A stretch of DNA of 34,231 nucleotides from Pseudomonadales bacterium (GCA_022825925.1 JAJDVW010000055.1:1-34231); one strand, 5' to 3'; shown: positions 26,765 to 33,934, counted from the first letter of the stretch. A program made the numbers and translations. Notes: generated by a model from the sequence alone, not told the origin.

Positions 26765-27259
26765 ATGCCGCACATGACCCCCGCGGAGCGCGACGCCTTC
26801 CTCGACACCCGGGGCGTGCTGATGCGCATCGGCTGCGTGCGTCCGGACGGCAGTCCCCTGGTCACGCCCATCTGGTTCATCCACCGGGACGGCGCCATCT
26901 GGTTCACGCCGCGGGCGCGATCCGAGTGGTTCGCCTGCCTGCGCGCGGACCCGCGGGTGTCGCTCAGCATCGACGAGGCGTCCCAGCCCTACCGCAAGCT
27001 CGTCGTCGACGGGGCGGCCGAACTCGTCCACGACGTGGGCGAGGACGACGTCTGGCGCGACCTCTACCGCGACATCGCGCGCCGCTACATCGATGACGAC
27101 GCGGCGGAGGACTACATCCAGCGCACGATCCGCGAGCCCCGGGGGCTGTACCGCGTCCGGCTTGCGGATGCGCGGGTGCGCAATTGGCGCATGCCCGTGC
27201 CGGGCGAGCCCGTCGAGGGCATCTGGCACGGCCGGTACTACGTCGAGGGAGCAGAGTAG
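26765..27259 (+). CDS. Pyridoxamine 5'-phosphate oxidase-like FMN-binding split-barrel protein
   Basis: A 164-residue protein starting at ATG 26765 (AAGAG upstream), with a second ATG three codons later. The pattern FLDTRGVLMRIGCVRPDGSP, LVTPIWFIHRDGAIWFTPRA, RADPRVSLSIDE and YRKLVVDGAAELVHD is that of the PNPOx-like split-barrel family, which binds FMN, F420 or haem. The C-terminal YRVRLADARVRNW is where many members end the barrel. PdxH-specific substrate residues are not evident, so the substrate is unknown; general flavin-dependent reductase or oxidase is the safe label. It is the last gene with the high-GC composition of the core region; the accessory block begins just after it. Confidence 0.82.
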   Translation: MPHMTPAERDAFLDTRGVLMRIGCVRPDGSPLVTPIWFIHRDGAIWFTPRARSEWFACLRADPRVSLSIDEASQPYRKLVVDGAAELVHDVGEDDVWRDLYRDIARRYIDDDAAEDYIQRTIREPRGLYRVRLADARVRNWRMPVPGEPVEGIWHGRYYVEGAE

Positions 27260-27356
27260 CGGCGGGTGTTACCCCGACCAACAAAAGGCCATATGCCACA
27301 AGTTCCCGGGACGAAGTCCTATTGACAGAGGCGCCCGGCTCCCGACAGAGTGCCCC

Positions 27357-29165
27357 ATGGGCGACCTCCCACCAAGTCCCCCACCTCATCGCGCCGAACC
27401 ACTTGCCGCCAAGTCCCTGTCGGACCCCACGATTGCGCCAACTGCGCCCGCCGTAGCCGCGCATCGTGGAAACCTCCACGACATACCGGTTGGCCAGGTG
27501 ATTTACCCGCACTCAGAGATCGAACTCGCGGCCCTCGCGGCCGCACTGGTGGCTCGCGATGCCGAACTCAGCCCAACGGAGCGCGCGCTAGTCAACGGGG
27601 CTTGGGAGTGTCCCAAGGAACAACAACTTGAGCCGATTCGGCAAGCCATTCGACGAGGCCATGATCCGCTTGGCGCGTCCTTCTGTCACCTCCGTTCACC
27701 CGAGGTCCGGCGAGGGCACGGTGCCGTGTACACACCACGGGAAATCGTCGACGCGATGACCGGGTGGGCCAGACGGCACGGAACTCCCGCACGCGTGGTC
27801 GACCCTGGCGCGGGATCCGGTCGCTTTACACTTGCGGCGGCGGAAGCGTTCCCCGACGCCGGATTGATCGCCATCGAGAGCGACCCTCTGGCGGCGCTCG
27901 TGCTACGCGCCAACGCTCACTCCCTAGACCTTGTCGATCGATTGACGATGCTGGTCACCGACTATCGGGCTGTCGACCTTCCACAGATCAAGGGTCGGAC
28001 GCTGTTCCTTGGCAATCCACCCTACGTTCGTCACCATGGGATTTCTTCCGATTGGAAGGCTTGGTTCGCGGACGCCGCGTCCGCACGCGGGTTGAAGGCC
28101 AGCAAGCTGTCCGGTCTGCACATCCATTTCTTCCTGAAAACGCTTCTGCTCGCAAGGCCAGGGGACTACGGCCTCTTCGTGACGGCCGCAGAGTGGCTGG
28201 ACGTGAACTACGGTGCACTGTTGCGCCAACTGCTCCTCGGCGACCTCGGCGGAAAGGAGCTTCACGTAGTAGCCCCCGCCGCCATGCCATTCGCCGAAGC
28301 AGCGACCACAGCGGTCATCTCTTGCTTCGAAGTCGGAAGCGCGTCAGCCGGCGTCGTGCTCCGACCCGTAGAGGATCTTGGCGAACTCCAACCGCTCGGA
28401 CCCGGGAAGGAGGTAACGCGGGAAGCTCTCGCGAAGGCCCGACGCTGGTCGCCATTCCTGAAGCCGGCCAACCCCGCTCCGGCCGACCACATCGAGTTAG
28501 GCGAACTGTGTCGCGTGCATCGCGGGCAGGTGACCGGCTGCAACGCCGTCTGGATCGCCGGGAATCAACCCGGTCAGATGCCCGGGTGCGTCCTCCAGCC
28601 GACCGTCACCAAGGCGCGCGAGCTATTCGAGGCCATGCCCCGCCTCGCGTCGACGGACAAGCTCCGCAGGGTGATAGACCTGCCCGTCGATCTGGATGAA
28701 CTTGATCCAGACGACCGCCGGCGGGCGGAGGCTTTCCTCAAGTGGGCGCGCTCCAACGGCGCACACCAGTCTTACATCGCTCGCAACCGCCGGGCCTGGT
28801 GGGCCGTGGGATTGCGGGATCCCGCTCCGATTCTGGCAACCTACATGGCTCGACGGCCTCCCGCTTTCGTGCGAAACGAAGCTCAGGCGCGGCATCTCAA
28901 CATTGCCCACGGAGTGTATCCACGCGATACCATGCGCGAGGAAGTGCTCGACGCCCTGTCGGCTTGGCTTCAGGAGCAAGTTCGTACATCCTCTGGCCGA
29001 ACCTACGCGGGCGGCCTGACGAAGTTCGAACCAAGGGAGCTTGAGCGCGTCCGAGTTCCGCCTCTGGAAGAACTACATGAACGAGCCCAGGCGCTGGACG
29101 CTGGACGAACTGATTCGCGACGTCGAAACAGCCAAAGAGCGGTTCCGTCAATCACGGCTCGATGA
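27357..29165 (+). CDS. Class I N6-adenine DNA methyltransferase of a XamI-like R-M system
   Basis: A 602-residue cytoplasmic enzyme; start chosen at ATG 27357, since earlier codons have GC-rich coding unlike the rest. GAVYTP (122-127) is the motif X region, VVDPGAGSGRFTLAAAEAFP (148 on) is motif I for AdoMet, ESD (about 174-176) is motif II, and GNPPYVRHH (219-227) is motif IV, the NPPY of N6-adenine methyltransferases. The remainder, including FKWARSNGAHQSYIARNR-like sequence and a C-terminal FEPRELERVRVPPLEELHER, is the target-recognition part of Eco57I/XamI-type enzymes. It overlaps the endonuclease gene by 89 nt in another frame. XamI recognises GTCGAC; whether this pair does is not known. 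A TTGACA lies at 27332-27337 but has no usable -10 before the start. Confidence 0.9.
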   Translation: MGDLPPSPPPHRAEPLAAKSLSDPTIAPTAPAVAAHRGNLHDIPVGQVIYPHSEIELAALAAALVARDAELSPTERALVNGAWECPKEQQLEPIRQAIRRGHDPLGASFCHLRSPEVRRGHGAVYTPREIVDAMTGWARRHGTPARVVDPGAGSGRFTLAAAEAFPDAGLIAIESDPLAALVLRANAHSLDLVDRLTMLVTDYRAVDLPQIKGRTLFLGNPPYVRHHGISSDWKAWFADAASARGLKASKLSGLHIHFFLKTLLLARPGDYGLFVTAAEWLDVNYGALLRQLLLGDLGGKELHVVAPAAMPFAEAATTAVISCFEVGSASAGVVLRPVEDLGELQPLGPGKEVTREALAKARRWSPFLKPANPAPADHIELGELCRVHRGQVTGCNAVWIAGNQPGQMPGCVLQPTVTKARELFEAMPRLASTDKLRRVIDLPVDLDELDPDDRRRAEAFLKWARSNGAHQSYIARNRRAWWAVGLRDPAPILATYMARRPPAFVRNEAQARHLNIAHGVYPRDTMREEVLDALSAWLQEQVRTSSGRTYAGGLTKFEPRELERVRVPPLEELHERAQALDAGRTDSRRRNSQRAVPSITAR

Positions 29166-30015
29166 ACCGCTCGGACCGTACACGCAGTTTTTCGACACCT
29201 TCGCTCCCGTCTTCGCCGACATCATCGACCGACTGCCCGCCTTGGCGAGTGACTCCTTCGATGTGACCCACCTCGCCGAGTTGGTCAGTAGCGTAGACGC
29301 ACGCACAGCCTTCAGGTATCTGGCTGCGCCGCCGGTTTCCGAAGATGATCTGAAGACGCTCGCGGAGAGCACGCTAGCGCCCAAGACCCTTCGTAGCGAT
29401 GTCGAGGAGGCCCACCGCGTTCGGGACATAGTGCTCCACCTCATCGACCCACACCGCTTTCCGTGGTTTCGCGAGAAACGCAAACCGACAGATCACGAGC
29501 GAGACCAAGCGATCATGGCTTCCGCCGTACTGGTCGCGGCTCGCAAGGTCGAGACGGCGCGTCGATCCGAGGCCAAACGCGTGCAGGAAGCTGCTGTCAA
29601 AGACCTGCTCCATAAGCTCGGCTACGAGGAGGTCCGTGCCCGAGCCATGCCCCGCCTCGACGCCGCACCTGCGCCCGGCACGTTCTGTGGGGAGAGCAAA
29701 CTCGGCGACACTCGTGCTGACGTAGTCGTCAGGCTTTACGATGGTCGCGCCATGCCGGTCGAGTGCAAGACATCCAACAGCGCGGTCAACTCCTTCAAGC
29801 GAGTAAACCACGAGGCCTTGGGCAAGGCTCGTGCGTGGATCGACGGATTGGGCACGCGTCATGTCGTCCCGTGCGCGATACTCAGCGGCGTGTTCAACGC
29901 GAAGAATCTTGAGTCCGCTCAAGATGAAGGGCTAGCGATCATATGGAGCCACCGACTGCCAGATCTGGCGGCCTATCTGGCGTCGAATCGCCAAGCATTG
30001 ATTCAAATGCAGTAA
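29077..30015 (+). CDS. XamI-family restriction endonuclease
   Basis: A 312-residue protein starting at ATG 29077 with GGAAG upstream; a TTG 12 codons earlier is possible. It overlaps the 3' end of the methyltransferase gene by 89 nt, so the pair is translationally linked. The N-terminal two thirds are helical (TLDELIRDVETAKERFRQSR, LDEPLGPYTQFFDTFAPVF). The nuclease core is at about 206-231: GES, RADVVVRLYDG with Asp215, and PVECKTSNS with Glu229 and Lys231, a PD-(D/E)xK layout. The combination and the adjacent NPPY methyltransferase match the XamI restriction endonuclease family as I know it. It would cut unmodified invading DNA. The following 118 nt to the convergent pentapeptide gene contain no clear terminator. 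Confidence 0.85.
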   Translation: MNEPRRWTLDELIRDVETAKERFRQSRLDEPLGPYTQFFDTFAPVFADIIDRLPALASDSFDVTHLAELVSSVDARTAFRYLAAPPVSEDDLKTLAESTLAPKTLRSDVEEAHRVRDIVLHLIDPHRFPWFREKRKPTDHERDQAIMASAVLVAARKVETARRSEAKRVQEAAVKDLLHKLGYEEVRARAMPRLDAAPAPGTFCGESKLGDTRADVVVRLYDGRAMPVECKTSNSAVNSFKRVNHEALGKARAWIDGLGTRHVVPCAILSGVFNAKNLESAQDEGLAIIWSHRLPDLAAYLASNRQALIQMQ

Positions 30016-30133
30016 CGCCTTGGAAGCCCGTGGCCCGCAGCACACGGCGCGCGACGGACCGAACAGCGGCAAACGCAGGCGCTTGGCGCCACGGCTCAAA
30101 GGGTAGCGCAAGCTCCAACCGTCATTGCTACCG

Positions 30134-30754
30134 TTAGGGTGAAGTGGATGGACTTCCCTCGCTAATAGCCCTTTCGTTCAGCCCCATTTCCCTTAGTTGC
30201 CCAACGACGTGACTTGCGAGGCCGGCCGGATCACGCATTCGGGCTTGGGAGCACAGTTCGAACGTAACGGATGGACATTGGTCGAACTGGGGCGTGTCCA
30301 AGACAGCCCCCCTCCAGACCGCTCCCTGGAACTCGCACTGTACGAATGTGCAGGAAAGAAACGTCGCCCCAGTCCAGTCAGATCCCCGGAAGCTACACTC
30401 GACGAACCTGCAGGACCGAAAGACAGTGCGACGGCCATTGTTACACAACCTAGCTCGGTCGAAGTCGATGTTCGTGAACGTGGCACTTGACGCTGTCGCG
30501 CCACAAAGCTCCGTGTCGCACATGGAGGTCCGCGAGTCACCACCCACGTGGGACCAACGCGTTTCCCGAAGGTCACTGTGGTCGAAGCGGCTGCCGACCA
30601 CCACCGCGTTCGTAAAGTCGCCACTCGCGAAGACGGCGCCACGCATATCGAGGTCAGCGAAATCCAAGTCCCGCCAGTGAACAGATCTAAGGTCCGGCCG
30701 GTCGTCACATCGGACAAAACGCCCGCTCCCTGGACTGCGAAAAAGGAGATTCAA
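30134..30754 (-). CDS. Pentapeptide-repeat protein (probably the C-terminal part of a frameshifted gene)
   Basis: The only start codon in this frame is TTG 30754, giving 206 residues. From about residue 20 the sequence shows pentapeptide repeats with Leu/Phe at the centre: LRSVHWRDLDFADLDMRGAV, then FTNAVVVGSRFDHSDLRETR and FRSCRFVECSFRGSDWTGAT. These build a right-handed quadrilateral beta-helix. The frame is open upstream of the TTG to about 30829, and that stretch (SGDAGTKLRQSALNLLF) reads as a natural continuation of the two-TM gene upstream, which stops at 30789. Membrane proteins with two TM helices, a helical linker and a pentapeptide tail are a known layout, so one gene split by a +1 shift is likely. 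The C-terminal residues (LASHVVGQLREMGLNER) are helical. It is the last member of the minus-strand operon. Confidence 0.85.
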   Translation of the reverse strand: MNLLFRSPGSGRFVRCDDRPDLRSVHWRDLDFADLDMRGAVFASGDFTNAVVVGSRFDHSDLRETRWSHVGGDSRTSMCDTELCGATASSATFTNIDFDRARLCNNGRRTVFRSCRFVECSFRGSDWTGATFLSCTFVQCEFQGAVWRGAVLDTPQFDQCPSVTFELCSQARMRDPAGLASHVVGQLREMGLNERAISEGSPSTSP

Positions 30755-30788
30755 GGCAGACTGGCGGAGCTTCGTACCGGCGTCGCCA

Positions 30789-31217
30789 CTAGATTGCGGC
30801 GCTGAGGGGTTGAGGCGCGTCCGTCAGATAGCTGCAGAGGAGCGACTGAACCAAGTTGGCCTCCGTTGGCCCAACGTCGGCGATCGCGTGAAGCCAACGC
30901 TGGCCGGCCAGAACGGTGGCTGTCGCGTCGCGCGACATCATCTCTACGGCCTCCTTGATTGCCCCGTTGAAGTTGGCCCTCTCCGCAGCAGTCAATTGCG
31001 CGCCCGCGGCTGCGTCTCGTTGGCCAATATCCTTATCGAGAAGGTCGAGGCGGTCTCCGGCGAACCAACTGGCGCCGACAAGAGCAGCGACAGCAACGGC
31101 TGTCTGGGGGAGCCATTCTAAGTTGTCGGGGTTCGTGGCCAACAGAACGCCGAGGAGAGCGACCCCGCTTAAGAGGGTCAACACAAAGGCAACGGTGGAC
31201 CGTGGTGCGATTCCCAC
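30789..31217 (-). CDS. Two-TM membrane protein, N-terminal half of the pentapeptide module
   Basis: A 142-residue protein. GTG 31217 is chosen because it overlaps the DUF6527 stop by one base (TAGTG), the same coupling as between earlier operon genes; a longer frame reaches 31451 but lies inside the DUF6527 gene. Two membrane helices are evident, at about 8-27 (TVAFVLTLLSGVALLGVLLA) and 36-54 (PQTAVAVAALVGASWFAGD). A soluble part follows: LTAAERANFNGAIKEAVEMM, then ATVLAGQRWLHAIADVGPTE and ANLVQSLLCSYLTDAPQ. This resembles the helical segment that sits between TM helices and pentapeptide repeats in related membrane proteins. It ends at TAG 30789, 35 nt before the TTG of the pentapeptide gene. 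Likely role: membrane anchoring of the pentapeptide helix, as substrate or effector of the ubiquitin-like system; this is inference. Confidence 0.75.
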   Translation of the reverse strand: MGIAPRSTVAFVLTLLSGVALLGVLLATNPDNLEWLPQTAVAVAALVGASWFAGDRLDLLDKDIGQRDAAAGAQLTAAERANFNGAIKEAVEMMSRDATATVLAGQRWLHAIADVGPTEANLVQSLLCSYLTDAPQPLSAAI

Positions 31218-31663
31218 TAGCGTTGTACCTGTCGTTGGCGGGCGCTGGCCGGGCCCACTGTAGTTATGCGATCGACCTCCGGCGTATCGGAGCACCACTG
31301 CACGCGCCCTCGGCGAACCCAAAAGTGACAGCCGCAGCTCGTTAGCTGCCGTATGGACGGTGCGACCGTGATGCGACCGAGCCAGTCCGTCGTCACGGTC
31401 CAGTGGGGCGACTCCGAGGACGCCAATCGGAGCCGGACGATTTTCCCGCACTGTCCCGGACAGCGGAAGCTAGCCCACTTCCGCACTCGCCCCACTTGTG
31501 TGACCCAGATTGCCTGCTCGGCTATTAGGCGGGATACGGGAAACTCCTTGCACCTTACCGTCGCCAGACGGATCGGCGCATCTCTCCGAAAGCGGTCGAG
31601 GAAACAAAGGGCTCCATGCGCCAGCCGATCGCGCAAAGCCCAACCAGAGTGAATGAGAGCCAT
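31217..31663 (-). CDS. DUF6527 family zinc-site protein of a ubiquitin-like conjugation operon
   Basis: A 148-residue protein whose ATG at 31663 overlaps the E1 stop as TGATG, so the start is well fixed although the same frame stays open far upstream. The core RKWASFRCPGQCGKIVRLRL, HWTVTTDWLGRITVAPSI and SCGCHFWVRRGRVQW matches DUF6527: a CPxxC pair (Cys68, Cys72), the PSI motif after a short strand, and a C-x-CHFW box (Cys110, Cys112, His113) that looks like a metal site. Members of this family, as I recall, accompany multi-ubiquitin, E2 and ThiF genes in bacteria, where one is described as a protease acting on the ubiquitin-like protein. The first 35 residues (ALIHSGWALRDRLAHGALCF) are a less conserved helical extension. 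An isopeptidase or Ubl-processing role is inferred. Confidence 0.8.
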   Translation of the reverse strand: MALIHSGWALRDRLAHGALCFLDRFRRDAPIRLATVRCKEFPVSRLIAEQAIWVTQVGRVRKWASFRCPGQCGKIVRLRLASSESPHWTVTTDWLGRITVAPSIRQLTSCGCHFWVRRGRVQWCSDTPEVDRITTVGPASARQRQVQR

Positions 31664-33093
31664 CAAAGTAGGCCGCCAAGGTCCAGGAATGGTCGCGCGT
31701 CCGCCAGTCCCCAAGTTGACCGGTCTGCACAGACCGAGCAACCTGGTCGCGGTTCGCATCCCGTCGGACGACAGCGATCCAGGTCGTACCGGATTGTCCG
31801 CTCTGAGGCCCAACCTTTGTCGCCACGAAGACCGGCGAACCCGGCCAAAAGCTCGTTGACAGCAGCGGTGGCCGTTTCGGTCGTGAACGTTCCGACCACC
31901 GGCGTCGGCGTGTCGCTGTCGGTAATGTACCCCTCTTTCACTTGGCGTGAGTACTCGTCTGGGCGCTTGCGGCGGAGTCCTTGCTCGCGAGCGCGACGCG
32001 GATTGACGACGCCACGGCAGAGTAGGCAAGCACAACCAGGTCGCAACACAGTGACGCGCCCCGACACGTGAGAGGTGCGGCCTCGCTCTCGTGGTACGAC
32101 GGAGAGCCCTGTGTCGATGACCGGGACGAGATAGAAGTAGGCGATCCGATTGAGAATGAGTCGACCAAGATGGTCATCGGTACAGCCAAAGATGCAATCA
32201 CACGACCGAAGCAACCGGGCAACGTCGGCGTTTGCCAGCGGCGCTTGCCGGACGACTACCCGCGTACCCAAGCCCATCTGCTCGATATGATCCTTGAGAA
32301 CTGAGACCTTGGGGCGCTCGCGCTCAGCATCGAGTCTGGTCGAACCGTGGAGGCGATTGAGGTTTGTTTCGGCGACAATGTCAGGGTCAAGCAAGAGGAC
32401 TCGCCCAACTCCGGCCCGCGCCAAGAGCACGGAAACGGCGCTGCCGGTGCCGCCGCATCCAACGACCGCCACGCGTAGCCTCTGGAGACGCTCTACGGTC
32501 TCCTGGCCTATCGAAAGCGCTTGGCGGTGAAGGTACGTGGCGTCGGTTGTCACGCTCTGATCATAGTTCCATCCATGGTCTGCCAGCGTTGAGCCGAGGA
32601 CACGGACAGGCGCAATTTGAGGCGGTCCACTTCGGGACCAGACTCGGGCCTCGATACGACCGTCTCCCCGCAGCAGTACGCTCGCAAGAATCCGAGCACT
32701 CGCCTTGTCTCGGCGCTGAAGGAGGTCCCTCAGTCCGCGTTCGTTTTCGTCGTCCTGCGACGAAAAAGACGCGGCGGAGTTCGGGTGGCTATGGCAAATC
32801 CCCGGGTGCAAATCCTCCTGACGAGCCTTGGTCAATAGGCGGATGTAGCAGTCCATGTCCCAACTGACCGACGTGGCTCCCGCACGGACATGCTCAAGCG
32901 GAATCGGGTCCACGCGATGAACGGTCAGACGTACGTCGCCATACTCGTGACTTTCCTGTCCCCAAGGGTCGTCCTCGAGGAGGCTGACCCCGCATAGCAT
33001 CTGGCACGCACCCTCTAAGGGCCCGGGGAGATTGCACTCGCGACGCAACTCTCTGGCTTGGTCTGCCGTCATTGTCAGGTCGCGGACCATCAT
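31663..33093 (-). CDS. JAB (JAMM) peptidase - E1 (ThiF/HesA) adenylyltransferase fusion
   Basis: A 476-residue protein starting at ATG 33093, which overlaps the E2 stop by one base; the frame upstream of that is E2 antisense-like. Residues about 10-160 are a JAB metallopeptidase: Glu27 in PLEGACQMLCG and the complete zinc motif CHSHPNSAASFSSQDD (His101, His103, Ser111, Asp114). Residues about 185-440 are an E1 domain: RVAVVGCGGTGSAVSVLLAR (GxGGxGS at 212-218), LLLDPDIVAETNLNRLHGST with the conserved Asn-Arg, FGCTDDHLGRLILNR with the metal Asp, and zinc-type cysteines in GCACLLC and in CEPRPGCSVC. The E1 would adenylate the C-terminus of the ubiquitin-like protein encoded two genes upstream; the JAB part could mature it or remove it from targets. 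Both active sites look intact. Confidence 0.92.
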   Translation of the reverse strand: MMVRDLTMTADQARELRRECNLPGPLEGACQMLCGVSLLEDDPWGQESHEYGDVRLTVHRVDPIPLEHVRAGATSVSWDMDCYIRLLTKARQEDLHPGICHSHPNSAASFSSQDDENERGLRDLLQRRDKASARILASVLLRGDGRIEARVWSRSGPPQIAPVRVLGSTLADHGWNYDQSVTTDATYLHRQALSIGQETVERLQRLRVAVVGCGGTGSAVSVLLARAGVGRVLLLDPDIVAETNLNRLHGSTRLDAERERPKVSVLKDHIEQMGLGTRVVVRQAPLANADVARLLRSCDCIFGCTDDHLGRLILNRIAYFYLVPVIDTGLSVVPRERGRTSHVSGRVTVLRPGCACLLCRGVVNPRRAREQGLRRKRPDEYSRQVKEGYITDSDTPTPVVGTFTTETATAAVNELLAGFAGLRGDKGWASERTIRYDLDRCRPTGCEPRPGCSVCADRSTWGLADARPFLDLGGLL

Positions 33094-33473
33094 CAAGCGT
33101 TCTCGAACGCAGCCCGGACTTTCATAAGCCAAGTTTGGATGCCGTCGATACCGGGGCGCCAATCGGACCAGTGCCTGGACCAACGCTGCCACTTGGTCCC
33201 CGAGAAATCATGACTGACGTCAGCCGCCTTGGGCCAACCCGACGAGCCCCGCACCTTTACCCAGGGGTGGACGTAGAACATGTCCGGGGCGGCGTCAGGA
33301 TAGCCGTCGGGAAGCAAGAGAAGAAGTGACACTACGTCGCAATCGAACTTGCCTTCAGGCAGCGACCAAGAGTGGATGACGACGGCCGCGCTGCCACCGT
33401 CGGAAGGCTCGCTGAACTGAATGCCCTTGTCCGTGAGGTACTTGCGACAACGCCGTGGGAGGTGGCTCACCAT
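33093..33473 (-). CDS. E2-like (UBC-fold) protein, Prok-E2_E type
   Basis: A 126-residue protein. ATG 33473 lies inside the end of the ubiquitin-like gene (7-nt overlap), and its stop overlaps the E1 start. VVSLLLLLPDGYPDAAPDMFYVHPWVKV carries the E2 strand and the YP motif preceding the active site, and HWSDWRPGIDGIQTWLMKVR is the C-terminal helix with the WRPG turn, as I recall from the Prok-E2_E family. The two cysteines are Cys9 and Cys45, both before the YP motif. None lies in the region (about 70-105) where canonical E2 enzymes carry the thioester cysteine; histidines at 69, 88 and 101 occupy that stretch. So it may act non-canonically or as a scaffold between E1 and the ubiquitin-like protein. 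Cytoplasmic, with no TM segment. Confidence 0.82.
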   Translation of the reverse strand: MVSHLPRRCRKYLTDKGIQFSEPSDGGSAAVVIHSWSLPEGKFDCDVVSLLLLLPDGYPDAAPDMFYVHPWVKVRGSSGWPKAADVSHDFSGTKWQRWSRHWSDWRPGIDGIQTWLMKVRAAFENA

Positions 33474-33934
33474 ACGGATCCCTCGGTACTCTCCGACTTC
33501 GCGGTGAAAAAGACCTCAAGGCCACGGTCCTCAAGGTCCGCATACTTGTCGTTGTCGATCCTCTTGTCTTCACCCTCGTTGTTCTGTTGCCAGACGCCGT
33601 ACTGCGTGGGATCCACGCTCGCGAGCGTTTTCAGGACGTCGCCACGAATCCGCGGAGCACCCCACTCGAAGCGGTGATCGTCAACCTCGAACAAGTACGT
33701 CGAAGCACCAGGGAATACGATAAAGCGCTGGTCCGAGCCGCCGTCTGACCGAGCCTTCTCGTCAGGTCGAAGGGTCTCGAGGTTCCCGTCAGATAGCCAC
33801 TGAATCACAACGTAGCCCTTTGGTTTGTCCGCTCCCGTGAGCTTGGCGACAAGCTCGCCGGTTACGGGATGGGGGATGGGATCCGGAACGGGCGTGAACT
33901 GAAGATCCTCGCCGGCGATCAGTACTTGGCTCAT
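33467..33934 (-). CDS. Two-domain ubiquitin-like protein (multi-ubiquitin type)
   Basis: A 155-residue protein, first gene of the operon; ATG 33934 has CGAGGG upstream. Two beta-grasp repeats can be read. Repeat 1 is about residues 3-75 (VLIAGEDLQF, TGELVAKLTG, YVVIQWLSDG, then ETLRPDEK and FIVFPG). Repeat 2 is about 79-146 (TYLFEVDDHRFEWGAPRI, GDVLKTLASVDPTQYGVW, and KYADLEDRGLEVFFTAK). Each has the pattern of bacterial multi-ubiquitin domains, in which a D-L-x-x-x-G-x-E-x-F turn closes the fold. The C-terminus is TAKSESTEGSVW: there is no diglycine, and only one Gly lies four residues from the end, so conjugation after trimming at that Gly or by another mechanism must be considered. The gene overlaps E2 by 7 nt. 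Confidence 0.85.
   Translation of the reverse strand: MSQVLIAGEDLQFTPVPDPIPHPVTGELVAKLTGADKPKGYVVIQWLSDGNLETLRPDEKARSDGGSDQRFIVFPGASTYLFEVDDHRFEWGAPRIRGDVLKTLASVDPTQYGVWQQNNEGEDKRIDNDKYADLEDRGLEVFFTAKSESTEGSVW

Noticed and set aside
27357..30015. Avoidance of GTCGAC in the window as a sign of R-M pressure
   Set aside because: GTCGAC occurs repeatedly, including inside the methyltransferase gene itself (near 27798), and a cognate methylase would protect it in any case.
30016..30133. Terminator between the convergent R-M and Ubl operons
   Set aside because: A GGCGC-TTG-GCGCC stem occurs near 30080 but no T tract follows on either strand.
31353..31652. Plus-strand 99-codon open frame
   Set aside because: It lies antisense to the DUF6527 gene, whose conserved core is on the minus strand at the same place.
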